DNA from: Sphingobacteriales bacterium
Lineage (GTDB): Bacteria; Bacteroidota; Bacteroidia; Chitinophagales; Chitinophagaceae
Assembly (NCBI GenBank): GCA_016200915.1
Contig: JACQDV010000008.1
Coordinates: 248,001 to 312,000, forward strand
DNA length: 64,000 nucleotides
Direction of reading: 5' to 3'
Under the pieces are notes generated by a model. It saw only the letters and a list, made by a program, of their open reading frames with translations, was not told the origin of the DNA and did no database searches. Position numbers and translations under genes: made by a program. Shown one piece after another: positions 44,442 through 53,718 of this stretch; the first letter of the stretch is position 1; every line of letters begins with the position of its first letter.

Positions 44442-47400
44442 ATGAGAAAATTATTTTTCTTATTACCACTCTTATTGCTTGCAGTATTTTCTTACGCTCA
44501 GCAAAAAACTGTGTCGGGTACTGTAATCAATAAATCCGGCAAGGAGCCGCTGGCTGGTGTATCTGTTCAGTCAAAAACAAAAACTACTCAAACCGATGCA
44601 TCCGGTAAGTTTTCGATTGAAGCAGAAGAAGGTGATAATATCACTTTCACTTTTGTAGGAATGAAACCGATAGTTGTTCGTGTTTCAAAAAATTTAAAAG
44701 CACTGTCAGTTGAAATGGAAGAAGCGGTGAAAGAAGGAGAGCAGGTGATAGTGGTGGGATATTCTTCACAACGTAAAAAAGATTTGACAGGTGCTGTTGC
44801 TGTAGTTGACCTGAATCCTGTAAGAAATAACAGTTCAGGAAATACTATGCAGGCATTACAGGGTCGTGTTGCCGGTTTGTACATTGAAAAAGATGGTTCT
44901 CCCAATGGGGCTAACAGCAGAATATTAATAAGAGGTGCCAATACATTGGGTAATAATGATCCATTGTATATTATTGACGGGGTGCCTACCACCAGGCCTG
45001 AAGTGTTTCAAAACCTGAATCCTGCAAGTATTGCATCCGTTCAGGTGCTGAAAGATGCTTCTGCGGAATCTATTTATGGTGCCCGTGCTTCTAATGGTGT
45101 TATCATTGTTACTACAAAGAGCGGCGGTAATACACAGGGCAGAGTAAATTTTCAATTCAACACCAGCATTTCCACCCAATCTGAAAAATATGCAAGATTT
45201 AAAATGCTGAATTCTTTAGACAGAGGTAAAGCATTGTGGCAGGCATCAGTTAATGATGGACAAGATCCTGCTGCCGGTTATGGCGAGATATATACGTTTA
45301 ACTGGAATCATGATTATAATAATCCTGTATTAAACAGTGTAACAGTAAATCCTTTGGTTGGTGGCGATCCTAACACCCCGGCAGGAAATACCGACTGGCA
45401 GTCAGTTATGTACAAAACCGGTCTCGTTACCAATAATACTTTAACTGCTACCGTGGGAAATAAAAATTCTTCTCTCGAAATAAATCTGGGCTATCTTAAA
45501 AACACTGGTATGTTGAAATATACAGGTTACAGGAGACTGAGTGCGGGCATCAATGTAGTTACCCGTGCCTTTAATGATAAACTCACCTTCGGGATGAATT
45601 TAAATATGGCCAGTTCTGATGAAACACTAACGGCAAGGGACTTAGGTGGTGCGGCCACTACTTTCCTGGCGGTTACTTTAGCACCAACTATCCCGGTATA
45701 TCAAAAGGACGGATCAACATTCGCCGGAGAATTAGGTGCTGGCTATTCAGACAGGAACAATCCTTTGCATATGCAATACCTCGCCCGCTGGAACAATGCC
45801 AACAGGATAACTACTTTTGGAAATGTTTTTGCAGAGATACAACCAATAAAAAATCTTTTCTTTAAATCCAGCATCGGTGCCGATAATGCCCGTTACAATA
45901 ACAAAGTAATTACTCCAACTTTTGTTGAAGGTGCATTGGCCCGCACCACTAACAGTTTGTTTTATGATCAAAACCGGTTCTTAAGTCTTACTTTCTCTAA
46001 TACATTACGTTATAATTTAAACTTGGGCACTGCTCATAGTTTTAAATTCTTGGCAGGTACAGAATATATCAAAACTGACCTGGATTTCCAGACAATTAAG
46101 AAAGAAGGATTTGCACTGCAAACAGAAGATTATTTTACATTAAATGCCGGTACAGGCAATACCAACGTAACAGGTGGTTCAACCGGTAACAGGTTGTTCT
46201 CTCAATTTGGAAGAGTAGATTACAGCTATAATGATAAATATTTAGCCGCTGTAACAGTTCGCCGTGATGGTTCATCCCGCTTTGGATCGGATAATCAATA
46301 TGGTATTTTTCCGGCCGCATCAGTTGGTTGGAGAGTTGATAAAGAAAGTTTCATGACTAATAATAAATTGTTCTCTGAATTGAAACTGAGAGCAGGTGTT
46401 GGTCGTGTAGGTAATCAGCAAATTGGAGACTTGGCACGTTTTGGTTTGTTTGATACAAGATATGGAACAACGTTAGCGCAGTTAGTAGGTGGTTTCTGGG
46501 AGCAGTATATGAATATTGGTACTGCTTATTCTTTATCTGGTGCCAATACAGGAACACTGCCATCAGGTTTTGTACAAACACAGGCAGCAAACCCTGGTCT
46601 TAAATGGGAAACAACAGATGAAGTAAATGTGGGCGTTGATTTTACCGCTTTAAAAAATAAGATATATGGTTCGTTTGATTATTTCACCCGTAAAACAACA
46701 GGTATTCTGATTGTTCCCCCGGTTGCTTCAGCATTAGGTGAAGGACAAACAAAAGCTGTGAATGGTGCTTCTAAAAGTAATAAAGGGTGGGAGTTTGTTA
46801 TCGGATACCAGGGAGATAAAATTGGAGACTTTAAATATAATGTTCGTCTCAATTTTGCACATTTCCGTGATAAGATCACTGAGTTGCCGGAAAATGTACG
46901 TCCCGCTTATGCAGGTAATTTAGTTAACACCATCATTGGTCATTCACAATTTGACATCTTTGGTTATAAAACGGCAGGTTTATTTCAGTCGCAGGCAGAA
47001 GTGGATGCAGCTCCAACACAAATTGGTGCTGGCCCCGGAAGGATTCGTTATGTTGATATTAATAAGGATGGTGTAATTAATGATCTTGACAGAACGTGGA
47101 TTGGTACTACACTTCCAAAACTGGAGTATGGTACAAGGATAGATGTATCCTACAAACAATTTGACCTTTCAATTTTTGGTTCAGGTGTAGCAGGACGAAA
47201 AGGATTTGATGTATATCACATCTTTAACAACCTGATGAGAAGCCGTGAAGATGTTGGTCCCGGTGTATTTGATGCATGGACACCTCAGCACACCAATACC
47301 GGTACGCCTGCACTTACTTTAAAGGATAATAATAATGAAGGCCGTACATCTGATTATTTTATAGTAAGTACTTCTTATTTCAAACTTCGTAACATTCAGT

Positions 47401-47576
47401 TGGGATATTCTATCACACCTAAGTCTGTTTTTTCAAGAGTGCGGGTGTATGTTATGGCTGAAAACCTGTTAACCTTTAAGAGTAAAAGTTATCAAAGCCC
47501 TGATCCCGAAAGAATCGATCTTGATCCTGTGCCTATTCCAAGAACATTTACACTGGGTGTTAACTTATCCTTTTAA
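44442..47576 (+). CDS. SusC-family TonB-dependent transporter of the fructan-type locus
   Basis: This 1044-residue protein is taken from ATG 44442, where a clean signal peptide starts (MRKLFFLLPLLLLAVFSYAQ); an ATG at 44403 adds 13 residues. Carboxypeptidase-regulatory-like domain (TVSGTVINKSGKEPLAGVSV), TonB-box-like EGEQVIVVGYSSQ, plug (LIRGANTLGNNDPLYIIDGV, SIYGARASNGVII) and barrel are all present. With the SusD protein downstream it should import fructo-oligosaccharides, inferred from the GH32 enzyme and the fructose-type sensor beside it. Confidence 0.92.
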   Translation: MRKLFFLLPLLLLAVFSYAQQKTVSGTVINKSGKEPLAGVSVQSKTKTTQTDASGKFSIEAEEGDNITFTFVGMKPIVVRVSKNLKALSVEMEEAVKEGEQVIVVGYSSQRKKDLTGAVAVVDLNPVRNNSSGNTMQALQGRVAGLYIEKDGSPNGANSRILIRGANTLGNNDPLYIIDGVPTTRPEVFQNLNPASIASVQVLKDASAESIYGARASNGVIIVTTKSGGNTQGRVNFQFNTSISTQSEKYARFKMLNSLDRGKALWQASVNDGQDPAAGYGEIYTFNWNHDYNNPVLNSVTVNPLVGGDPNTPAGNTDWQSVMYKTGLVTNNTLTATVGNKNSSLEINLGYLKNTGMLKYTGYRRLSAGINVVTRAFNDKLTFGMNLNMASSDETLTARDLGGAATTFLAVTLAPTIPVYQKDGSTFAGELGAGYSDRNNPLHMQYLARWNNANRITTFGNVFAEIQPIKNLFFKSSIGADNARYNNKVITPTFVEGALARTTNSLFYDQNRFLSLTFSNTLRYNLNLGTAHSFKFLAGTEYIKTDLDFQTIKKEGFALQTEDYFTLNAGTGNTNVTGGSTGNRLFSQFGRVDYSYNDKYLAAVTVRRDGSSRFGSDNQYGIFPAASVGWRVDKESFMTNNKLFSELKLRAGVGRVGNQQIGDLARFGLFDTRYGTTLAQLVGGFWEQYMNIGTAYSLSGANTGTLPSGFVQTQAANPGLKWETTDEVNVGVDFTALKNKIYGSFDYFTRKTTGILIVPPVASALGEGQTKAVNGASKSNKGWEFVIGYQGDKIGDFKYNVRLNFAHFRDKITELPENVRPAYAGNLVNTIIGHSQFDIFGYKTAGLFQSQAEVDAAPTQIGAGPGRIRYVDINKDGVINDLDRTWIGTTLPKLEYGTRIDVSYKQFDLSIFGSGVAGRKGFDVYHIFNNLMRSREDVGPGVFDAWTPQHTNTGTPALTLKDNNNEGRTSDYFIVSTSYFKLRNIQLGYSITPKSVFSRVRVYVMAENLLTFKSKSYQSPDPERIDLDPVPIPRTFTLGVNLSF

Positions 47577-47599
47577 TTAACCAATAAATTATTTCAACA

Positions 47600-49306
47600 A
47601 TGAAAAATAAAATATTAATAACTATAGTTACAACCGGACTGATAACTTTCAGTTCTTGTAAAAAAGGACTAGATTATAATCCAACAGGTGTTTTATCATC
47701 TTCTGATTTAACGTCTCCCACAGCGGTAGAAGGGTTGGTAACTGCTGCTTATGCTGCCATTGGCAACGGCGATATGATTGGACCAATCTACAGTAACTGG
47801 GCTTATGGCAGTGTTCGTTCGGATGATGCTTATAAAGGTGGCGGAGGTACAGGTGACGTAGGTGAAATCGATGCGATGGAACATTACAATCTTGTTACCC
47901 CAACAATGGATGCATTTGTAAGCCGCACATGGAAGAATCTCTTTAAATCTATTTCAAGAGCTAATGTGGCACTTCGTGCAGTGAACTCTCTGTCGGAAAC
48001 AGATTTTCCTCAAAAGAAAACAAGGTTGGCTGAACTGCATTTTTTAAGGGCACACAGTTATTTTACCATGAAACTGCTGTATAAGAATATTCCCATTTTT
48101 GATGAGACTGCATCCGCAGAGGATATTCTTAAAACATCCAATGATCTGAAGAATGAAGATTCATGGAATAAAATTGCTGGGGATTTTCAATATGCCATTG
48201 ATAATTTACCGGCCACTCAATCACAAATTGGAAGAGCAAATAAAACAGCTGCACAGGCATATTTGGCAAAGCTGAGATTGTTCCAGGCATATGAGCAGGA
48301 TGATTATCATAAAGTAATAAACATCAACAAAACAAGATTGCAGGAAGTTGTTGATTTAACACAGGCAGTTATTTCATCAGGAAAATATGCATTAAATGCA
48401 GATATTGCTGATGACTTTTTACCTGAAACGGAGAATAGTGCAGAGTCAGTATTTGCGATCCAGTTTACCATAAATGATGGTACTACTGCCGGCAGGTTGA
48501 ATTTTGAAGATGGGTTGAACTATCCGCATGGTGCACCTCAATATGGTTGCTGTGGTTTTCATGCTGCCAGTCAAAACCTCGTAAATGCGCATACAACAGA
48601 TGCGAATGGTTTACCCAACTTCACTACGTTTAATAATAGCATTGCTGATTTAAATACAGCAACGGTAGATGTACGCTTAGATCATACGGTAGGTATTGAT
48701 GGTCATCCATACAAATATGATAACACCAAACCGTTTAGCAATAGTTGGGTTCGTGATCCGGGTGTATATGGTAATTTCCATACTATGCGTAATCAGCAAT
48801 TAGCCAGCAGCGCTTCTTATTTCAAACTCGGACCATTTATGGGTGTTGCCAAAAACTATGATATCCTTCGTTACGATGATATATTATTAATGCAGGCAGA
48901 AGCATACATTGAATTAGGGCAACAAGATAAGGCACTGCCATTAATCAATCAAATAAGGAACAGGGCTGCAGGCAGTACAGCCAGGCTGAAAAAGTTGGAT
49001 GGTACTTTTCCTTCCAGCTACAATGTAAAACCATATCCTTCTGCAGGATGGACACAGGATTATGCCCGTACAGCTTTGCAATGGGAAAGACGTTTGGAAT
49101 TTGCTACTGAAGGAGAACGTTTCTTTGATCTGGTACGCTGGGGTATAGCAGAGCAGGTACTGAATGCATATATCAACGTGGAAAAGACAAGAAGAACTTT
49201 CCTTGCCACTGCTAAATTTACAGCAGGAAGAGATGAATACTTGCCCATTCCGCAATCAGAGATCACATTTACCAACGGATTGTATAAACAAAATCCGGGT
49301 TATTAA
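47600..49306 (+). CDS. SusD-family glycan-binding lipoprotein of the fructan-type locus
   Basis: This 568-residue surface lipoprotein has the lipobox GLITFSSCKKG (Cys near residue 21). Typical SusD segments are RLAELHFLRAHSYFTMKLLYKNIP near residue 140 and, in the C-terminal half, YDDILLMQAEAYIELGQ and LQWERRLEFATEGERFFDLVRWG. It starts 23 bp after SusC. It should hold fructan chains at the cell surface for the SusC transporter. Confidence 0.92.
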   Translation: MKNKILITIVTTGLITFSSCKKGLDYNPTGVLSSSDLTSPTAVEGLVTAAYAAIGNGDMIGPIYSNWAYGSVRSDDAYKGGGGTGDVGEIDAMEHYNLVTPTMDAFVSRTWKNLFKSISRANVALRAVNSLSETDFPQKKTRLAELHFLRAHSYFTMKLLYKNIPIFDETASAEDILKTSNDLKNEDSWNKIAGDFQYAIDNLPATQSQIGRANKTAAQAYLAKLRLFQAYEQDDYHKVININKTRLQEVVDLTQAVISSGKYALNADIADDFLPETENSAESVFAIQFTINDGTTAGRLNFEDGLNYPHGAPQYGCCGFHAASQNLVNAHTTDANGLPNFTTFNNSIADLNTATVDVRLDHTVGIDGHPYKYDNTKPFSNSWVRDPGVYGNFHTMRNQQLASSASYFKLGPFMGVAKNYDILRYDDILLMQAEAYIELGQQDKALPLINQIRNRAAGSTARLKKLDGTFPSSYNVKPYPSAGWTQDYARTALQWERRLEFATEGERFFDLVRWGIAEQVLNAYINVEKTRRTFLATAKFTAGRDEYLPIPQSEITFTNGLYKQNPGY

Positions 49307-49384
49307 TATTATTTGAAGAGCCGAACGTTTATGCGTAAAGCATATAATAACAGCAAGCAGTCATAATCATGCAGTTAGTTTTGG

Positions 49385-49412
49385 AACGGGGGAAGTATCT
49401 ACTTCCTCCGTT
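49385..49412 (+). terminator. Strong hairpin between SusD and the GH32 gene
   Basis: A 13-bp stem with one G-U pair (AACGGGGGAAGTA with TACTTCCTCCGTT, loop TC) is followed by a weak T-rich stretch (ATTATT). It may be a partial terminator that sets lower expression of the GH32 gene, or mark a second promoter before it. Confidence 0.6.
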
Positions 49413-49494
49413 ATTATTGCTGAAAAAGCGTTTTGTATCTTAAGAGTTCATTCATAATTATGATCTTTATTGAACAACTTGTTAAACAATAAAT

Positions 49495-51024
49495 ATGAAA
49501 CAAAGAGTTTATTACATAGTAACGGTCTTAGTATTCATTTTTAATTTTAATATTAGCGCTATTGCACAAAACAAAAATGAAAGCGGTGATGAAGCATACC
49601 GTCCACAGATACATTTTACTCCTTTAAATAACTGGGTCAACGATCCCAACGGGATGGTGTACTATGCCGGAACATATCATCTCTTTTATCAATACCATCC
49701 TTTTAGTTCTGTTTGGGGCCCTATGCATTGGGGGCATGCTTCCAGTAAAGATATTATTCACTGGAAGAGGGAACCTATTGCTATTTATCCGGATAGTTTG
49801 GGTACAATTTTTTCCGGCAGCGCTGTAGCAGATATTCATAATACCAGTGGATTTGGTAAAAATGGGCAGGTTCCTCTTGTAGCTATTTTCACACAACACG
49901 ATGAAAAGAAACTACAGGACAAGCGAAACGATTTTCAAACCCAAAGTATTGCCTATAGTTTAGACAGTGGCAGGAGCTGGATAAAATACAACGGTAACCC
50001 TGTGCTGAAAAATCCGGGTATAAATGATTTCAGAGACCCTAAGGTAAGTTGGTATGAGGTATCTGAAAAATGGATCATGACACTGGCTGTACACGATAAA
50101 ATATCATTCTATTCATCACCCGATCTGAAGCAATGGAAGAAAGAAAGTGATTTTGGACTTGATATAGGTGCACATGGGGGCGTATGGGAATGTCCAGACC
50201 TGTTTCCGCTGGAATCCAATGGAAAAACTGTTTGGGTATTATTGGTGAATTTAAATCCCGGAGCTCCCAATGGTGGTTCTGGAACACAATATTTTCTTGG
50301 TGATTTTGACGGATCCACATTTACACCCTATACTACAAATACCCGTTGGCTGGAGTATGGCCCGGATGATTATGCCGGTGTAACCTGGTCTAATACCGGT
50401 AAAAGAAAAGTGATGATAGGGTGGATGAGTAACTGGATGTATGCAAACCAGGTGCCTACCAGTAGCTGGAGAAATGGGATGACGATTCCAAGGGAATTGA
50501 CTATAAAATATATTGGCAAAGAACCTTTCCTTTCCTCAGCACCTGTAAAAGAAATCGCTTCCATACAAAAGCATAAAAAAAATATAGGACAATTTTATGT
50601 AAACGGAAAAAAAGATATTACTCCTGAAACAGGAAAACTAATTGCACCATTCAGATTAAATTTTGAACTGGAAGCCTCAAAGGATTTTAATATTATTCTT
50701 TCTAACGATTTAGGAGAGCAACTGGTGATTGGTTATGATAAGGCAAAGAATGAGTATTTTATTGACAGAACCAAGTCAGGCCAGGTTAATTTTAAAGAAG
50801 GGTTTGCAGGGAAACATACAGCTCCCCGGTTAAGTAGTCAGCAGAGAATTGCAATTTCGCTTATTGTTGACCGCAGTTCCGTTGAATTGTTTACTGCTGA
50901 TGGATTAAGTACGATGACAGAACTTTTCTTTCCCAATAAACCGTATAGTAAAATAGAAGTTGAATCAAAAGATAAAGTGCAGATAAATAAAATGGAGTTT
51001 ATACTTTTGAAGAGTATTTGGTAA
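49495..51024 (+). CDS. GH32 fructan hydrolase (levanase/inulinase/fructosidase type)
   Basis: This 509-residue glycoside hydrolase family 32 enzyme cleaves beta-fructosides such as levan, inulin or sucrose. The catalytic set is complete: nucleophile Asp50 in NNWVNDPNGM, transition-state Asp181 in FRDPK, and acid/base Glu232 in WECPDLF. A five-blade propeller is followed by the usual C-terminal beta-sandwich (about 370-509). The signal peptide (ending near SAIAQ) lacks a lipobox, so a periplasmic location is expected. Whether it is endo- or exo-acting and its linkage preference cannot be read from the sequence. Confidence 0.94.
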   Translation: MKQRVYYIVTVLVFIFNFNISAIAQNKNESGDEAYRPQIHFTPLNNWVNDPNGMVYYAGTYHLFYQYHPFSSVWGPMHWGHASSKDIIHWKREPIAIYPDSLGTIFSGSAVADIHNTSGFGKNGQVPLVAIFTQHDEKKLQDKRNDFQTQSIAYSLDSGRSWIKYNGNPVLKNPGINDFRDPKVSWYEVSEKWIMTLAVHDKISFYSSPDLKQWKKESDFGLDIGAHGGVWECPDLFPLESNGKTVWVLLVNLNPGAPNGGSGTQYFLGDFDGSTFTPYTTNTRWLEYGPDDYAGVTWSNTGKRKVMIGWMSNWMYANQVPTSSWRNGMTIPRELTIKYIGKEPFLSSAPVKEIASIQKHKKNIGQFYVNGKKDITPETGKLIAPFRLNFELEASKDFNIILSNDLGEQLVIGYDKAKNEYFIDRTKSGQVNFKEGFAGKHTAPRLSSQQRIAISLIVDRSSVELFTADGLSTMTELFFPNKPYSKIEVESKDKVQINKMEFILLKSIW

Positions 51025-51050
51025 TAAGATTGAAATTTAAAATCTTCCTT

Positions 51051-51539
51051 ATGAGATTATGGGTATTGATTATTTTATTCATGGGTTTTTCTTTCGATTT
51101 GTTGTCACAAACACCGGCAGCTAAAGTGCCGGCTTTTACTTTTTTCAGGGCTAATAATAAACCATTTACAGAAAAAGACCTTGCAGTAAATAAAATACTG
51201 TTCTTTGTTTTTTTTGATGTGACTTGTGATCATTGTCAGCATGCAATTACAGAAATAAATACTCATTTTAATGAACTTAAAAAAACATCTCTTTATCTCC
51301 TTACACTTGACAACAGCGATAAGGTTGGCAACTTTTTAAACCAGTACGGGCCGATTTTAAAAAATAATCCATCTGTTATTGTTTTGCAGGACAAAAACAA
51401 TGAGTTCATCAAAAAATTCGGGCCGAGAAAATACCCTTCACTCTTTCTTTACTCTCCCAAACGGGAGTTTATGATGTATGACGATGATGAAAAGATGTTG
51501 CCTTTATTTTTAAAAAAAATTAAGGAGTACAAAGACTGA
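51051..51539 (+). CDS. Exported thioredoxin-like protein
   Basis: This 162-residue protein is taken from ATG 51051 (MRLWVLIILFMGFSFDLLSQ signal peptide); a TTG at 51018 would overlap the GH32 stop. It has a thioredoxin/TlpA-like fold with the redox motif CDHC (FFDVTCDHCQHAI) and a conserved Pro before the last strands (RKYPSLFLY). It lies 26 bp after the GH32 gene and could be co-transcribed, though its role in fructan use is unclear. It converges on the ethanolamine-type operon. Confidence 0.8.
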   Translation: MRLWVLIILFMGFSFDLLSQTPAAKVPAFTFFRANNKPFTEKDLAVNKILFFVFFDVTCDHCQHAITEINTHFNELKKTSLYLLTLDNSDKVGNFLNQYGPILKNNPSVIVLQDKNNEFIKKFGPRKYPSLFLYSPKREFMMYDDDEKMLPLFLKKIKEYKD

Positions 51540-51603
51540 GAATTATTATGAATGATAAATGTGTAATGCAAATTATTATATCAACTGATCAATCCCATTT
51601 CTC

Positions 51604-53712
51604 TCAACCCTTCAAATGATATCCTTTAGGTTTTACAAATGCCCTTAACCCGGCGTGGGAGAGTGTAGTGCCAAAGCCGGAGTGTTTGCGGCCGCTCCAT
51701 GGTAATGCTGCACTTACCCTGTCGCAGCAATTCCAGTAACCGGTTCCTGTATTTAATTCCTGTAAAATATTTTCTGCTCTTTTTTTATCAGCACAATAAA
51801 CAGAAGCGGTTAATCCATATTCAGTATCCTGCATCAGTTGCTTTGCCTCTTCATCATCTTTTACTTTCATAATACCTATAACAGGTCCAAATGATTCATC
51901 TTTCATCAAACTCATGTTGTGATTCACATTAACTAACACAGTTGGCTCAAAAAAATATCCCTGACCGGCTGCGCCGTTCAGGCGGGTTTTGCTGTTTACT
52001 TTTTTCCCCCCGGTTAAAATGGTTGCTCCTTTGCTCACAGCATCGGCAATTTGGTTTTCTAAAACAGTAAGCTGTTCTTTCCTGGTTAAAGGCCCAATAT
52101 AAACTCCTTCTTCAGTTGGCTGGCCCGTTTTCCATGATTTTACCTCATTGACAAATTCATTTATGTATTGCTCAAATATTTTTTCATGCACATAAATTCT
52201 TTCTACTGAACAACAGCTTTGCCCATTATTATAAAAAGCCCCGTCTGCTGTGCCGGCAGCAACGGATTTTATATCCGTTATATCATCTGCCACATATAGC
52301 GGATCTTTTCCTCCTAACTCGCATTGGCATGGCACCATTTTAGGAGCACATTTTTCATAAATATATTTACCGGTTTTGTACGATCCGGTAAAATAATAGC
52401 CATCAAAAGAAAGTTCTAATAACATTTCTCCAACATCTTTGTCCCCTGCAGCTGCATAAAAAATATTCTCCGGCACACCGGCTTGCTTAAGCAATTTTTC
52501 AATCTCTATCCCTGTTAGTGTTGCATACTCAGAAGGTTTATACATTACAGCATTACCTGCCAGCAATGCCGGTACAAAAACATTTACACCAACCAAATAA
52601 GGATAGTTCCATGCTGATATATTGCAGATAAGACCGAGTGCCTCATAACTTATTTTTTCCTGCATACCGTTTCCGCTATTCATAATTTCATCAGATAAAT
52701 ATTTCTCTGCATTACTGGTAAGCCATTGTATTCTTGCCCTGGCACCATTTATTTCATTGCGTGATTGCTGCAATGGTTTTCCAACTTCTGCAGTAAGGAC
52801 GGAAGCCAGCTTTTCAATATTTTGTTCGAGTAGAGCAGAAAAATTGCTGAGTATTAGCACCCTTTCTGCCAGCGATACTTTGCTCCATGAAGTTTGTGCG
52901 GTTTTTAACAGCTCAAATTTTTTGTGCAGACTATCTTTTGTGTCTTCATTCAGCTCTGCAATTATTTCTTCCGTAGCAGGATTAGTAACAAAAAGCTTTT
53001 TCATATTTGTTTGCCTGATTGCTGACAAAAATTGGTTTTTTAGGTTTTCGGAAAATGGATTTTCTTCTTTGCTCTTCATCCGTTCCGGATGCCATTGCAC
53101 ACACAGCATAAATGCTTTGTTGGTCTTGTCATCAAACTCAATACCCTCTATTATTTTCTCTTCATCGTCATCATATGCATTTACTTTAAGATTTTCACCA
53201 ATTGCATTGGGATCAATAGCCTGGTGATGGGCACTGTTTACATATCCGGAAAGGGAACCGGCAATTTTGTGAAGTAATGTATTTTCACTGGCAACAATTT
53301 TATGTTCTTTATCCACCTCTTCTTTGCGATGCCTTTCATTGCTGCTGTCAAGATCCTGTATCAGTTTACCACCCTGCAACACATTTACCAGCTGCATGCC
53401 CCTGCAAATACCTAATAGCGGCAGTTTATTTAATTGTGAATAACGGTAAATCTTTTCTTCAAACCGGTCCCTGTCAGATTCATGTATATCAGGGCTGTTT
53501 TTATATTCTGAATCGCCATTATAAAAACAAGGATCAACATCAACACCACCGGTGAGTATAAAGCCATCACATGTATAAATAGCTGTGGTGTTATTTTTTT
53601 GAAAAGATAATTCTACCAGTTCAAGATCATCCTGAAGGTCTGTTGGAGTGATCCAGTTCCAGTAATGCTGAAAAGCCATAGTGGTGTAACTGATACCGAT
53701 TTTCTTTTTCAT
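51604..53712 (-). CDS. Fused gamma-glutamyl hydrolase (PuuD-like) and aldehyde dehydrogenase
   Basis: This 702-residue protein joins two enzymes. Residues 1-236 are a class-I glutamine-amidotransferase-fold hydrolase of the gamma-glutamyl-GABA hydrolase type, with FILTGGVDVDP, nucleophile Cys103 (GICRGMQLVN), and His208 and Glu210 (QWHPE). Residues 237-702 are an NAD(P)-dependent aldehyde dehydrogenase with Asn369 (AWNYPY), Glu465 (CELGGKDP) and catalytic Cys500 (NNGQSCCSVER). The dehydrogenase part begins exactly at Met237 (codon 53002-53004) with AGG about 11 bases upstream, so separate translation is possible. Together with the three genes before it, it should oxidise a gamma-glutamyl aldehyde and then free the amino acid (glycine if ethanolamine is the substrate) and glutamate. 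It is the last gene of the operon. Confidence 0.9.
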   Translation of the reverse strand: MKKKIGISYTTMAFQHYWNWITPTDLQDDLELVELSFQKNNTTAIYTCDGFILTGGVDVDPCFYNGDSEYKNSPDIHESDRDRFEEKIYRYSQLNKLPLLGICRGMQLVNVLQGGKLIQDLDSSNERHRKEEVDKEHKIVASENTLLHKIAGSLSGYVNSAHHQAIDPNAIGENLKVNAYDDDEEKIIEGIEFDDKTNKAFMLCVQWHPERMKSKEENPFSENLKNQFLSAIRQTNMKKLFVTNPATEEIIAELNEDTKDSLHKKFELLKTAQTSWSKVSLAERVLILSNFSALLEQNIEKLASVLTAEVGKPLQQSRNEINGARARIQWLTSNAEKYLSDEIMNSGNGMQEKISYEALGLICNISAWNYPYLVGVNVFVPALLAGNAVMYKPSEYATLTGIEIEKLLKQAGVPENIFYAAAGDKDVGEMLLELSFDGYYFTGSYKTGKYIYEKCAPKMVPCQCELGGKDPLYVADDITDIKSVAAGTADGAFYNNGQSCCSVERIYVHEKIFEQYINEFVNEVKSWKTGQPTEEGVYIGPLTRKEQLTVLENQIADAVSKGATILTGGKKVNSKTRLNGAAGQGYFFEPTVLVNVNHNMSLMKDESFGPVIGIMKVKDDEEAKQLMQDTEYGLTASVYCADKKRAENILQELNTGTGYWNCCDRVSAALPWSGRKHSGFGTTLSHAGLRAFVKPKGYHLKG

Positions 53713-53718
53713 AAATAA

